Below, in pieces: positions 1-8,969 of a DNA stretch of 64,000 bases (within the stretch, counting starts at the first letter, position 1; each line of letters begins with the position of its first letter). The stretch spans positions 1 through 64,000 of the IMG/VR virus record IMGVR_UViG_3300009506_003033; one strand, written 5' to 3'. The notes under the pieces are model-generated. The model did not search any database. It saw nothing but the letters and a program-made list of their open reading frames with translations, and was not told the DNA's origin. This DNA is from a virus. The translations under genes and the position numbers were made by a program.

Positions 1-204
1 GTGGCCAGAGTGTGCTTTGAGCAGAAAACGTGGGATGAATATTGGTTCCCCAAAGTATTCAGACGGCATCTCAGGAAACGGGAAGGGTTGATTGAGGAAT
101 TCGAGGCGGGACCGATAGTTGACCAGCAACGAGAATTTGAGAAAATCAAGCAACGTCCAGATGATGAATTCTGGAGAGGCTTGATACAGGAGGAGCGAGC
201 ATGA
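1..204 (+). CDS. Hypothetical protein, possibly 5'-partial
   Basis: A 67-codon frame opens at base 1 with GTG and ends in TGA overlapping the next ATG (ATGA). Because it begins at the window edge the true start may lie outside. The product is charged and rich in E, R and K with several aromatic residues near the N-terminus, with no motif I recognise. It is coupled to the coiled-coil protein that follows, so it is probably part of the same operon. Confidence 0.55.
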   Translation: MARVCFEQKTWDEYWFPKVFRRHLRKREGLIEEFEAGPIVDQQREFEKIKQRPDDEFWRGLIQEERA

Positions 205-461
205 CACAATCTACAGAAGGTCAAGGACAGCCATTGTACCGGATACACAGGGCACTGGATCATCTTGACAAATCAATCGAGCAACTGATTACGTCGATTG
301 CCAATCAGAAGATGGCAATCGATTCCATGCGGAGCCGCATGATCGAAGAAAACCTGTCATTGAAGAAAGAACTAGAGTCTACGAAACAAGTGATAAATGG
401 CCTCGTCAGCAAGATAGACGAGATGAAGTTGCAATCACTGACCACTCATATAATCGTATGA
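201..461 (+). CDS. Small coiled-coil hypothetical protein
   Basis: An 86-residue product with heptad-like spacing of L, I and M from about residue 17 to 75 suggests a coiled coil. The start ATG overlaps the upstream stop and the end overlaps the next start (ATGA), so it is translationally coupled on both sides. No family recognised. Position just before a sulfotransferase-like gene does not reveal its job. Confidence 0.6.
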   Translation: MTQSTEGQGQPLYRIHRALDHLDKSIEQLITSIANQKMAIDSMRSRMIEENLSLKKELESTKQVINGLVSKIDEMKLQSLTTHIIV

Positions 462-1048
462 ACCAACATCCAAACATTGTGATCCTATGCCAGGAGCACT
501 GCAACAGCAGCATCGTGGCGAATATGCTGGCAACTGCAGGATGGAAGCGAAACGATATGGACGAGCACGGCGAGAGCCTCTCTGTGCGAGAACTGAATGG
601 ATGGATTATCAGGAACTGTGGTTCTGGATTGTTAGGATTTGAGAAAAAACAGAGAGCTGTCCTGGAAGTGCTGGAACAACCTTGGGTACTGAAGGATCCG
701 CGGTTCAGAATGACATTGCAGTACTGGGATTTTATAAGGTACACGCCGATCTTGCTCTATCTCAAGAAGGATGCCGAGAAGATACAGCAAAGCTATCATC
801 GCCGCAGCAGGCCGGAGTGGGGACGTCCATATCCGATGAGTCTGGATACCATAGCTGAGTGGGAACGGCAGTGTCGAAAACAGTATGAGATGTGGCCGAT
901 GAAGAAAATACAACTGAATGCGGAAGATATAGGATTGGCCTGCGGAATGTTTTCCGCAGAGAGAAGTGCAGGCCGAACCGATGCAATTCTTGGGAAGGAT
1001 AGTAGCGGGTTCGTATGCGGCAATGAATTTGTCGTGACGTGCATGTAG
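458..1048 (+). CDS. Sulfotransferase-like P-loop protein
   Basis: A 196-residue protein with the layout of small PAPS-dependent sulfotransferases. Near the N-terminus the stretch ILCQEHCNSSIVANML sits where the 5'-phosphosulfate loop belongs, but it is degenerate (no GxxRSGTS core). At about residue 73 the sequence WVLKDPRF matches the KDPR motif of bacterial sulfotransferases. If active it would transfer sulfate to a glycan hydroxyl. It opens a glycosyltransferase and methyltransferase cassette, which fits a decorating role. The degenerate loop leaves open that it is a non-catalytic relative. Start ATG overlaps the previous stop. Confidence 0.6.
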   Translation: MNQHPNIVILCQEHCNSSIVANMLATAGWKRNDMDEHGESLSVRELNGWIIRNCGSGLLGFEKKQRAVLEVLEQPWVLKDPRFRMTLQYWDFIRYTPILLYLKKDAEKIQQSYHRRSRPEWGRPYPMSLDTIAEWERQCRKQYEMWPMKKIQLNAEDIGLACGMFSAERSAGRTDAILGKDSSGFVCGNEFVVTCM

Positions 1049-1092
1049 GAGCGAAATCATCAAAACGGTAGTCGAAGGAGCGAGTTCAAGTC

Positions 1093-2628
1093 ATGCCACC
1101 GTTAGTTAGCGTCATCAGTTGTGCCCTGAACCAAGGCGAGTGGGTACGGAGAACCGTACCGCTCATACGTCAATCACTCGGCGACTGGCCGCATGAAATC
1201 ATCATCGTCGATGACCAGAGCGTGGATGGTTGCTGCACCGGACTTGACAAGGATGTATTGATACTCCGAACCGAGACGCGATTCGGTGTCAGTGCCTCTC
1301 GTCGACTGGCAGTGAAGAATGCCAAGGGAGACATCTATCTGTTCACTGATCCTCACTGTCAATATCCGGAATTGGCATTGAGAGATTTGGTTGAACTGAC
1401 CTGCAATAAGCAGGCGATATGTCTTCCGAAGACGAAGGGCAAACCAGTCGTTCGGCATTCGAGGGCGGGCGGATTTCTGACGGAGAGCGACCGCGGGCTG
1501 AAAGTCAGCTACGCACGGCCCGGCCCGGCAGAATGGCCTGCCTTGCTGGGGACGATCTATTGCGTGCAAAAACCAATCTACGAACATCTCGGAGGTTGGC
1601 CTGAACTTCCGGGGTGTTGGGGTTACAGCGAACAGGCATTGTCGCTGATGGCTTGGTTCAGCGGGGTGCCGATATTCGTCGACGAGCGGCATATCTGCAA
1701 TCACCAGCATTATCATCCTCAGAAGCCGGACGGTGGATACATGTTCTCCTATCGGGTATCGATGGTAGATCAGTCGAACAACGGGCATTGGATACATGCA
1801 GCATTTTTCCCAGCGACCTATCACTTTCACTGGGCACCTATGCTGAAGAAAAGATTCAGGGACGCGGAGAAATACTGGAATTCTGTGAGCAGCGGATGGC
1901 GAAGCAAATTGATTCCGGGTGCCCGCATCCAGTTGATCAGCAAATTCCGCGAGGAAATCGCTGGTAGGGCGGTACGGAGTGAGCAGGACTTCTACGAGAT
2001 GGTTCTCAAGAAACCGATGCCGCGCGAAATACCGGAAGTCGACGAGGAATTCTTGAAACAACAGAGGCGACGCAGCAAACCGAAAGACTATGGCAAAGTT
2101 CAACGAAGACAGTCACGAGCTGTTGATTGGTTCATGGGTCAGATACCCGGATGCATCAAGGGCAGAAAGTTTCTCGATCTTGGTTCCAGAGATGGTTTCG
2201 TCGTCGACAAACTGACTCAGATGGGCACTAAGGAAGTGCTTGGCGTGGAGTTGGTACCAGAGACAGCAAAGCATACGAAAGAAGTACTCGGTCGCAACGT
2301 GATGCAGGGCGACATGCGGCATTTGCCATTCGAGGATGGGAAATGGCATTGCGTAACTTGCATTCATACTTTGGAACACATTCCGGATCCAGAGAATGGA
2401 ATTCGAGAGATGCTGCGAGTTTTGATGCGGGGAGGATGGTTCCTGATCGTTGTTCCCGTAGAAGGCAAACCAAACAGTGGGGCAGCACACAATTGTTGCT
2501 TTCCGGATGAGGAGTCGCTCAAACAACTAGTCGGCAAGTTCGCTGTGGACAACGTGCGGACGGAGATCAAGGGCCTATCGCCCAAACCGCAGAAAGAAAT
2601 ACTGCTCGCCGGGAGAAAAAAACGATGA
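1093..2628 (+). CDS. Glycosyltransferase family 2 fused to a SAM methyltransferase
   Basis: A 511-residue two-domain enzyme. Residues 1-250 are a GT-A family 2 fold: VISCALNQGEW at the start, the nucleotide-binding IIIVDDQSVDGCC near residue 37, TDPHC as the DXD-like metal motif near residue 77, and a GGWPELPGCWGYSEQ acceptor loop. Residues about 345-470 form a class I SAM methyltransferase: FLDLGSRDGF (glycine loop), an acidic end of strand 2 (GVELV), and a LEHIPDP stretch like those of small-molecule methyltransferases. It would add a sugar and methylate a sugar in one polypeptide. The N-terminal half is paralogous to the genes starting at 5077 and 7899. A GAAGGAG ribosome site lies about 12 nt upstream. 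Confidence 0.85.
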   Translation: MPPLVSVISCALNQGEWVRRTVPLIRQSLGDWPHEIIIVDDQSVDGCCTGLDKDVLILRTETRFGVSASRRLAVKNAKGDIYLFTDPHCQYPELALRDLVELTCNKQAICLPKTKGKPVVRHSRAGGFLTESDRGLKVSYARPGPAEWPALLGTIYCVQKPIYEHLGGWPELPGCWGYSEQALSLMAWFSGVPIFVDERHICNHQHYHPQKPDGGYMFSYRVSMVDQSNNGHWIHAAFFPATYHFHWAPMLKKRFRDAEKYWNSVSSGWRSKLIPGARIQLISKFREEIAGRAVRSEQDFYEMVLKKPMPREIPEVDEEFLKQQRRRSKPKDYGKVQRRQSRAVDWFMGQIPGCIKGRKFLDLGSRDGFVVDKLTQMGTKEVLGVELVPETAKHTKEVLGRNVMQGDMRHLPFEDGKWHCVTCIHTLEHIPDPENGIREMLRVLMRGGWFLIVVPVEGKPNSGAAHNCCFPDEESLKQLVGKFAVDNVRTEIKGLSPKPQKEILLAGRKKR

Positions 2629-3383
2629 GTGGTATCGTTTTGGATATATGCACCACAGCCATGCCTCGACCAGAATTGCATCGCCAGACATACAGCTCAT
2701 TTTACACGAATCTGTGTGGAGTAGATTGGGACAACTCTACGCATTACGTGAACATCGATCCTTATCCTACGGATAGTCTTGCCGACAAGTTAGAGATGGA
2801 ATCAATCAGGGATGAATGTGAACTAGTATCCAAAGGGCACTTCAAGAATTCAGTGAGCAATAGAACAGAAGTCGGAAACCAGGCGAAGGCGTGCAAATGG
2901 TGCTGGGGTCAAACCACAGCGGATTACGTGCTGAACCTGGAAGATGACTGGGTGCTTTATCAGGCAGTGAACATCAACAATATGCTGGCTTGGTTCGAGC
3001 GAGAGGATACGTTGCAGGTGGTTTTTCGCTGGAGAACGCAGCGGAGGCATAGACATTATTTGCCATACTTTGTCTTGGGCCCGTCTATAGTCAGGGGCGA
3101 ATTGCTTCGCATGTTGGCCAAGGAACTCAACGAGGTCAACAATCCGGAAATACAACTACGCAGCAGAAAAGACTTTTCTATCCCGATACCAAACTTGGAA
3201 ACACATGAACGAGAGGAACTATACAAATACTTCATCGTTCACTCGCAAGGGCGGCATGGCACAGTGGCACAAGATATCGGTTTGCCGTGGATTGCAGCAA
3301 GTAGGTTTCGCAAGCCACAATGTCTCGGCCCGCTCGATCCGAAGCGACAAAGAACAAGGAATGCAGTGTCATGGGTCCTATAG
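2625..3383 (+). CDS. Glycosyltransferase-like protein (paralogue of the gene at 7198)
   Basis: A 252-residue protein sharing its opening pattern (T-x-MPRPELHR then YxNxDPYP) and its central NLEDDWVLY with the 7198 gene. The EDDW motif, preceded by hydrophobic strand residues, is what a GT-A metal-binding DXD looks like, so a sugar-nucleotide-dependent transferase is likely. The exact family is not recognised. ATGA overlap with the upstream GT2-methyltransferase. Duplication within the cassette is the simplest origin of the pair. Confidence 0.6.
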   Translation: MSGIVLDICTTAMPRPELHRQTYSSFYTNLCGVDWDNSTHYVNIDPYPTDSLADKLEMESIRDECELVSKGHFKNSVSNRTEVGNQAKACKWCWGQTTADYVLNLEDDWVLYQAVNINNMLAWFEREDTLQVVFRWRTQRRHRHYLPYFVLGPSIVRGELLRMLAKELNEVNNPEIQLRSRKDFSIPIPNLETHEREELYKYFIVHSQGRHGTVAQDIGLPWIAASRFRKPQCLGPLDPKRQRTRNAVSWVL

Positions 3384-3949
3384 GATTAGAGAGTAGATTT
3401 AGATTGAGTCGTAGAAATCAAGATTGCAAAGATTGCAATCTATGGCACAGCCACAACGGTTCTGCGACAGAGTACGAAGTGGCAGAATTGATCGCGGGAT
3501 TCGTCAGGGCACTGCAACCAGAACTCGTGGTCGAAACCGGAGCATACCGTGGATACACGACGGAGATGATAGGAACGGCTCTAAAACGTAATGGACATGG
3601 AAGAATAGTCGCGATAGAAAAAGACCTGAAAAGTTTCCGCTTGATGAGACGGAAGTGCAGAGGACTTCCTGTGCAAATGGAGCATGGCAGTTCGTTGGAC
3701 TGGCTGCCAAAGGACGGAGAGGAAATAGAGTTTGCGTTTTTCGATACTAACTTCCCTTTTCGCCATCAAGAATTTGAACATTTCAGGCCGTACTTCAACA
3801 AGTGGACCGTCGTCTGTTGGCATGATTCGGGTTGGCATTTCGAGAATCCCATTAGAGCATCCATTGAACAACTAGCGAAAGAGGGCATCGTGCAGCCGAT
3901 TTTCCTGCCCACTCCAAGAGGCGTATGTTTTGCAAGAGTGATCGGATGA
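3371..3949 (+). CDS. Class I SAM methyltransferase-like protein (tandem copy 1)
   Basis: I chose the ATG at 3371, 13 nt inside the previous gene, because the conserved sequence shared with the next gene begins just after it. Product about 192 residues. VVETGAYRGYTTEMIG is a SAM-binding glycine loop and IVAIEKD is the acidic residue after strand 2; near the end WHDSGWHF and LPTPRGVCFARV recur in the adjacent copy. The N-terminal CKDCNLWHSH is also shared. Likely an O-methyltransferase for sugars, from context. Tandem paralogue of the 3951 gene. Confidence 0.65.
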   Translation: MGPIGLESRFRLSRRNQDCKDCNLWHSHNGSATEYEVAELIAGFVRALQPELVVETGAYRGYTTEMIGTALKRNGHGRIVAIEKDLKSFRLMRRKCRGLPVQMEHGSSLDWLPKDGEEIEFAFFDTNFPFRHQEFEHFRPYFNKWTVVCWHDSGWHFENPIRASIEQLAKEGIVQPIFLPTPRGVCFARVIG

Positions 3950-3950
3950 C

Positions 3951-4526
3951 GTGAAAGCAAGACGAGAGAGTCAAAACACGCAGAGCCTGGGCAATCCAGA
4001 CTGCAAAGATTGCGGGCTGTGGCACAGTCATGATGATGCGGCGATAGAAATTGAAGTAGCTGAATTGATAAGTGCATTCGTGAGAGCTCTTCAGCCCGAT
4101 TTGGTGATTGAGACTGGTTGTTATCGAGGACACACAACGAAACTCATCGGACGGGCATTACAGCGAAACGGTCACGGTAGACTTGTGGCCATTGATAATG
4201 AACGCAAACGAGTCAGGATCACGAGACGTAGATGTGTAGGATTGCCGGTGCAAGTGCATTGGGGCAATTCACTGGACTGGTTACCGCAAAAGGAAGAAAC
4301 CATCGAGTTTGCATTGTTCGACACGCCATTTGAACATCGACGCAGAGAATTCGAGCATTTGCATCCTTACTGCAACAAATGGACTGTGGTGTGTTGGCAT
4401 GATACGGGACTACATTTTCCCGATCCTCTGAGGCCAGATATTGAAGACATGGCAAAACAAGGATACATACAGCCACTATTCTTGCCGACACCTCGCGGCA
4501 TATGTTTTGCGAGAGTCTTGAAATGA
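3951..4526 (+). CDS. Class I SAM methyltransferase-like protein (tandem copy 2)
   Basis: A 191-residue product beginning with GTG one base after the upstream stop. It repeats the whole plan of the preceding gene: CKDCGLWHSH, VIETGCYRGHTTK as SAM loop, LVAIDN, then WHDTGLHF and LPTPRGICFARV at the C-terminus. By eye about half the residues are identical, so this is a tandem gene duplication, not recent (codons differ widely). The two may methylate different positions or sugars. Confidence 0.65.
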   Translation: MKARRESQNTQSLGNPDCKDCGLWHSHDDAAIEIEVAELISAFVRALQPDLVIETGCYRGHTTKLIGRALQRNGHGRLVAIDNERKRVRITRRRCVGLPVQVHWGNSLDWLPQKEETIEFALFDTPFEHRRREFEHLHPYCNKWTVVCWHDTGLHFPDPLRPDIEDMAKQGYIQPLFLPTPRGICFARVLK

Positions 4527-5080
4527 ACGGCAATTCGTTCCTTTCAGGCCCATACCTCGTCATTGGAACTGGACGATCGGGAACGAGCACGGTGGCGAGA
4601 GTAATGCACACTATGCTAAGAATCGACATGGGGGAACGGTTTGTCGAACCTGACGAAAACAATCCACTTGGATATTGGGAAGACCTGGATTTCGTAGAAC
4701 TAAACAGCAGACTGTTATCAGGAGACATCCATTTGGTTAGATTCATGAGGTTGTTGGAGTTACTGATTAGAAAAAAGAGTCAGAAGGGGGCGACTTGGGG
4801 AATCAAGGATCCGAGAATCTCTGATCTGTTGGGAATCTATCTCGTTGCAATAGATAATCCAAGGATCATTGTAGCTGCGAGATCGGCACGCATGGTCATA
4901 TACAGCATAGCTAGATGTTCCAAGATAAGTCTGAACCGAGCGTATGCTCTTTACAGGCGACGGAAATTAGCACTAGATAGGATAGTGAAGTACGTGGATT
5001 ATCTCGTGATCGGTTTTGATTCGCATGTAGAAGACCAGCAAATTGCTGACCGCATCACAGCCAAGTGGAAACCACTATGA
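4523..5080 (+). CDS. Sulfotransferase
   Basis: A 185-residue product from the ATG that overlaps the upstream stop. LVIGTGRSGTSTVARVM near the N-terminus is a textbook PAPS-binding loop of the sulfotransferase_3 type. PDENNPLGYWED and WGIKDPRISDLL are further family motifs; the KDPR segment contributes to the 3'-phosphate site. It would move sulfate from PAPS to a carbohydrate. The product is short for the family (often 220-280 residues) but motifs are intact. Coupled by ATGA to the following GT2. Confidence 0.8.
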   Translation: MNGNSFLSGPYLVIGTGRSGTSTVARVMHTMLRIDMGERFVEPDENNPLGYWEDLDFVELNSRLLSGDIHLVRFMRLLELLIRKKSQKGATWGIKDPRISDLLGIYLVAIDNPRIIVAARSARMVIYSIARCSKISLNRAYALYRRRKLALDRIVKYVDYLVIGFDSHVEDQQIADRITAKWKPL

Positions 5081-5931
5081 AAACATCTGTGCTCATGGCA
5101 GCCTGCAACGCCGGTTATATGCTCAAGGAAACAGTCGCATCGATTCGTCAGAGCAGCGATGACAATGCCAATGTGGAGATCGTGATCGTCGACGATTGCA
5201 GCAAAGATGGATGCTGCGATGACATAGGTGACGTGAGACTCATACATGCCGAACAGAGATTGGGTTGTTCAGGGGCGAGACATCTTGCCGGACAACATGC
5301 GACTGGAGACGTATTGATCATCAGTGATCCACATTGTTCATTTCCAGATGGCAGCATAGAGATGCTCGCTGAATCATGTTCCGTGTTCAATGGTATCGTG
5401 CAACCGCCTGTCGTTTTAGAAGGTCACGGCAGGAAACGTGCGGCGACGATGGAGATAACGAAAAGGGGATTAACAACCAAGGTGGTAACGTACTTGCCGA
5501 AATATCCCATCATGCTTGGTTCGATATATGCATTCAACCGCGATGTGTGGGATAGAACTGCGCAGTATCCAGTGCTACCGGGATGGTGGGACTGCGATGA
5601 GAACTACATTTCCAGCATCGCCTATAGAGTCGGACTTAGCGTCAAGACAGACAAGAGTATTCCGCGGTGCACGCACCGAAAGTACCGCAAGACTGGCAGA
5701 TTGCCTTTCAGTTTGCCGACGCACCATCAGGACCTCAACGCTCATTGGTTCCACGCAGTTTGCTTCCCGAGGTACTATCAAAAGATGTTCAAGGCGATGC
5801 TGGATGAGTCTGCTTCACGTACAGACACTGAAATCTACATGGATGCCGATAACTTCATGGATGCATGCGAGTTCGTGGAAAGGAATGCAGTTCGCACGGA
5901 ATTCTGGTTCATGAGGAACGTCGTCCGATGA
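5077..5931 (+). CDS. Glycosyltransferase family 2
   Basis: A 284-residue GT-A enzyme. VLMAACNAGYMLKETV opens the first strand, VIVDDCSKDGCC is the nucleotide-binding loop and ISDPHCSFP carries the metal-binding DXD-like triplet; a GWWDCDENY loop corresponds to the acceptor region. It lacks the methyltransferase domain found on its paralogue at 1093. Start ATG overlaps the previous stop. Likely transfers one sugar of the glycan built by this cassette, donor unknown. Confidence 0.82.
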   Translation: MKTSVLMAACNAGYMLKETVASIRQSSDDNANVEIVIVDDCSKDGCCDDIGDVRLIHAEQRLGCSGARHLAGQHATGDVLIISDPHCSFPDGSIEMLAESCSVFNGIVQPPVVLEGHGRKRAATMEITKRGLTTKVVTYLPKYPIMLGSIYAFNRDVWDRTAQYPVLPGWWDCDENYISSIAYRVGLSVKTDKSIPRCTHRKYRKTGRLPFSLPTHHQDLNAHWFHAVCFPRYYQKMFKAMLDESASRTDTEIYMDADNFMDACEFVERNAVRTEFWFMRNVVR

Positions 5932-6578
5932 TTCCAAAGATCATCCACAAGATATGGCTTGGGGAAAGCAAACCAGACAAGGTGGTGGAATGTGATGAAG
6001 CGATAAAAAACTTGCCGCCTGGGGTCAAGGTGTGGAATTGGAACGAAGGATTGTTGTCGAGAGATGGTAATAACTATGCAAAATCATGGTACAATCGTGG
6101 TGTGATGGCTATGGTGTCAGATCAGTTGCGGTTCTATCTGTTGCACCAATATGGTGGTGTCTACATGGATGGAGACGTGGAAGTATTAGAAAATGATTTG
6201 TGGTATTCGCTGGAGGATAGAGAAGTTCTGTGCGGTTATGCCGATAGAGCGAGCACCAGAATAGAAAGTGCAGTGATAGGGATGGCGGCTGGTCATCCAT
6301 TAGCGAGTAAGGCATACGTATTTTACGAGCGGCGACGAAAACACAAGTTCGTCAGTGCTGGTAATGTGCTGAATACCATAATGCAGGATATGTCATCAGT
6401 TCTGCCACATGACTATTTGGCCCCGATGACATGGGAGGACTACCGCGAATGCAATGGCGTTGTCGACAAGAGTAGATACGTGACTGAGAACTCGATGACG
6501 TTTCATTGGTACATGGCAAGTTGGCACGGGAAGACGGCGAAGAACAAATGGCAGAAGAAGTACGATACGCTGAATTAA
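5928..6578 (+). CDS. GT32-like glycosyltransferase (OCH1/DXD family)
   Basis: A 216-residue product starting MIPKIIHKIWLG, the characteristic opening of the DXD sugar-binding family (Gly_transf_sug). SDQLRFYLLHQYGGVYMDGD contains the D of strand 1, the YGG turn and the metal-binding DGD. Members transfer hexoses such as mannose or galactose from nucleotide sugars. Start overlaps the upstream stop by ATGA. The last 31 bases overlap the next gene. Confidence 0.85.
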   Translation: MIPKIIHKIWLGESKPDKVVECDEAIKNLPPGVKVWNWNEGLLSRDGNNYAKSWYNRGVMAMVSDQLRFYLLHQYGGVYMDGDVEVLENDLWYSLEDREVLCGYADRASTRIESAVIGMAAGHPLASKAYVFYERRRKHKFVSAGNVLNTIMQDMSSVLPHDYLAPMTWEDYRECNGVVDKSRYVTENSMTFHWYMASWHGKTAKNKWQKKYDTLN

Positions 6579-7201
6579 CACCCGAGAAACTGCACAAGCG
6601 AATAACTGAACAGCCCATCGCTTATATTCCTCTCGGCAGCCTTGAATATCACGGAGAACATTTGCCATACGGTACCGACATTATGCAGTCCGAATGGTTT
6701 CTGTGCGAATGTGCGAAGAAGTTTGGCGGAGTGGTGCTGCCTCCATTCTTCGTGGGTCCAGGACTTGATGACGAATGCAGCTGCTACCGCATCGATCCTG
6801 ATCTATTTGACTCGCTTCTGACTACTATCGTCAGAAGACTAGTTGATTTGGGTTTCAAGGCAGTTTTCGCTGACGGACACGGCCCATCAAGGATAGCGTG
6901 GCATCAGATCGCTCGCAGAATGTCGAAAGAGACCGGATACTGCTTTCCGAGAACGGATCGCAATATCAGGAAACATATTAAGTTCATGCATGATCATGCT
7001 GGAAAGAAGGAAACGTCGACGATAATGCTAATACGTTCGGACTTGGTGGATCTTTCTACGTTGCCAGATGACACATCGAAATGGCCGCCATGCGTCACCG
7101 GTCAGGATCCGCGGACAGCGACAGTGGAATACGGAAAGGCATGCGTTCAGTTGGCAATGAATTGGTTGGAGCAACAGTTCAAAAATGGTGGTATGCTATG
7201 A
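6548..7201 (+). CDS. Creatininase-family amidohydrolase
   Basis: A 217-residue protein with the family signature IPLGSLEYHGEHLPYGTD near residue 24, which supplies metal ligands E, H and D, followed by FADGHGPSR, equivalent to the NGHGGN metal site of creatininases. Family members are Zn- or Mn-dependent amidohydrolases (creatinine, N-formyl pyrimidine amides). Inside a glycan cassette a deformylase or deacylase role on a sugar or nucleotide is possible but unproven. Start chosen at the ATG where similarity begins; it overlaps the previous gene by 31 nt. Confidence 0.78.
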   Translation: MAEEVRYAELTPEKLHKRITEQPIAYIPLGSLEYHGEHLPYGTDIMQSEWFLCECAKKFGGVVLPPFFVGPGLDDECSCYRIDPDLFDSLLTTIVRRLVDLGFKAVFADGHGPSRIAWHQIARRMSKETGYCFPRTDRNIRKHIKFMHDHAGKKETSTIMLIRSDLVDLSTLPDDTSKWPPCVTGQDPRTATVEYGKACVQLAMNWLEQQFKNGGML

Positions 7202-7902
7202 CACTCGATATCACCATGATTGCCATGCCTCGACCGGAACTGCATAGAAATGTGTTCAGGAGCCTCAAGAGATACATGCAAAACATAGATCACAATGGCA
7301 TCACTCTATATCTGAACGTGGACCCGTATCCGCTTGCTAACAGAAATGAGAAGATGGAGATGGAGGCTCTCCGGTCAGAAGTGATCGCCATCGCCTCATC
7401 GTATTTCCGAACGATCATCACGCTACCGTCCGTCGCGGGGAAGGCGAATGCCTGCAAGAGAGTCTGGAGAGCGACAACTGCCGACATCGTTATGCACTAT
7501 GAAGATGACTGGAGATTATTCCGGCCATTAGATATGGGAAGAGTCCGTGAATTGTTCGATGCCAACGATTGGCTTCAATGGATGTATTTGGGATCCAGTA
7601 ATCATAGAAAGAATCCGATGCGACATCGATGGATATTGATGCCGCCGTCCATATTTAGAGGTCAACTCATTCGGAAGATCGCTGCACAGCTTCACGACTT
7701 CCCAAATCCAGAAGTGCAACTCAAGCAGAGAAAAGACTGGGATCTGTTCCCGGGATACGGAACAATCCCGCTCAACGAATATGCCATACCGTGCCCGAGT
7801 CCGGGATTCAGCCGACACATGGTGATTGACATCGGCAGCAAGTGGCTGGAGCAATCAAAATTCAAGCGAATCTTTCCTTCAAACGTTTGGGGCAGACGAT
7901 GA
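7198..7902 (+). CDS. Glycosyltransferase-like protein (paralogue of the gene at 2625)
   Basis: A 234-residue product, start ATG overlapping the upstream stop. It shares MPRPELHR, the YLNVDPYP strand, and MHYEDDWRLF as the presumed metal motif with the 2625 gene, and the KQRKDW stretch near residue 180. Family not named, but a GT-A fold is likely. Neighbours on both sides are glycan enzymes, and the pair frames a segment of the cassette that may have been duplicated. Confidence 0.6.
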   Translation: MTLDITMIAMPRPELHRNVFRSLKRYMQNIDHNGITLYLNVDPYPLANRNEKMEMEALRSEVIAIASSYFRTIITLPSVAGKANACKRVWRATTADIVMHYEDDWRLFRPLDMGRVRELFDANDWLQWMYLGSSNHRKNPMRHRWILMPPSIFRGQLIRKIAAQLHDFPNPEVQLKQRKDWDLFPGYGTIPLNEYAIPCPSPGFSRHMVIDIGSKWLEQSKFKRIFPSNVWGRR

Positions 7903-8969
7903 AGATATCGATCATTTACGCGGCGTGCAATCAAGGCAAATTACTGCAAGAGACGGTGGACAGTGCCATCGTCGGATTGTCTGGTTGCCGAGATTGGGAG
8001 ATCATAGTCGTCGATGACAAAAGCGACGATGGTTGCTGCGAATTCTTGTTAGTTGACCGCGACAAACAAAAATATCCTCTCGACAGAATCAAACTGTTTC
8101 AGCCAGAAGAGAAATTGGGAGTAAGTCATGCGAGACACTTCGCGGCCGAACAGACGACTGGCGACGTCATCGTCACTTCGGACACGCATTGTGAATACCC
8201 GAGGCGCAGTCTATGGCGCATGGCTCATTGGGCAGCTAGACTGCGAGCAATCATCGTACCGCCAGTCAATCTGTTGTCTTTGGATCGCAAGAGAAATCAT
8301 CGAACGGAAGGCGGAGGTTTTGAGATCAGCCCAAGGGGCTTGCGAGTTGTCAGGCCACCGAGAGCGAGAACCTGGCCGAGTATGTATGGTAGCATCTACC
8401 TAATGCGAAGGGATGTGTGGGATTTCTTAGGTGGTTGGCTGCGTCTGCCAGGATATTGGGGCGGGGAGGAACAGATGGTGAGCACGGTAGCGTATCTGTT
8501 TGGAGTTCCCATCAAAGTATTGTCCGGCGATGCACTCTCGCATCACACATGCACTCATAAGCAATACCGCGAGAAGGCAAAATATCCCTATCCGCTTCCT
8601 CCCCATCATCAGGCAGAGATAGCTCATTACTATCATGCCGCATGCTTTCCTCAGACGTATGCTGAAATCTGGGGCCCCATGCTTGTCAGGACCTATAACT
8701 ATGACATGCCAGACGTCACCAGAGATGGAGCAGCGGCATTGGCGACGTGGATAAGAGAGAGAGCCGTCTGGGACGAGCATCGATTCTTCAAGACTGTGTT
8801 GGGTATCGACAACATCAAAGAGCACGTGTTGATCAAACATTCATTGGAGCGCATGCATGAGTCTGGAAAACAAATTGCATCTAGCAGTGATAACGAGCCC
8901 GGCCCCGTGGCATCCGTCGACGGAGATAATCCAGAAGACGTTGAAGAGCACGTGGCAGCTGCTGGGTGA
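7899..8969 (+). CDS. Glycosyltransferase family 2 with an overlapping C-terminal tail
   Basis: A 356-residue GT2: IIYAACNQGKLLQETV, IVVDDKSDDGCC and TSDTHCEYP are the strand-1, nucleotide and metal motifs; FLGGWLRLPGYWGGEEQM is the acceptor loop shared with the 1093 protein. The last 37 residues lie over the start of the next gene in another frame and have low complexity, so they are probably read-through of a lost stop, not a conserved domain. Start ATG overlaps the previous stop. Confidence 0.8.
   Translation: MKISIIYAACNQGKLLQETVDSAIVGLSGCRDWEIIVVDDKSDDGCCEFLLVDRDKQKYPLDRIKLFQPEEKLGVSHARHFAAEQTTGDVIVTSDTHCEYPRRSLWRMAHWAARLRAIIVPPVNLLSLDRKRNHRTEGGGFEISPRGLRVVRPPRARTWPSMYGSIYLMRRDVWDFLGGWLRLPGYWGGEEQMVSTVAYLFGVPIKVLSGDALSHHTCTHKQYREKAKYPYPLPPHHQAEIAHYYHAACFPQTYAEIWGPMLVRTYNYDMPDVTRDGAAALATWIRERAVWDEHRFFKTVLGIDNIKEHVLIKHSLERMHESGKQIASSSDNEPGPVASVDGDNPEDVEEHVAAAG

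Noticed and set aside
1174-2103. 309-codon minus-strand frame under the GT2-methyltransferase gene
   Set aside because: Shadow of a strongly supported plus-strand gene; no ribosome site and no recognisable motif.
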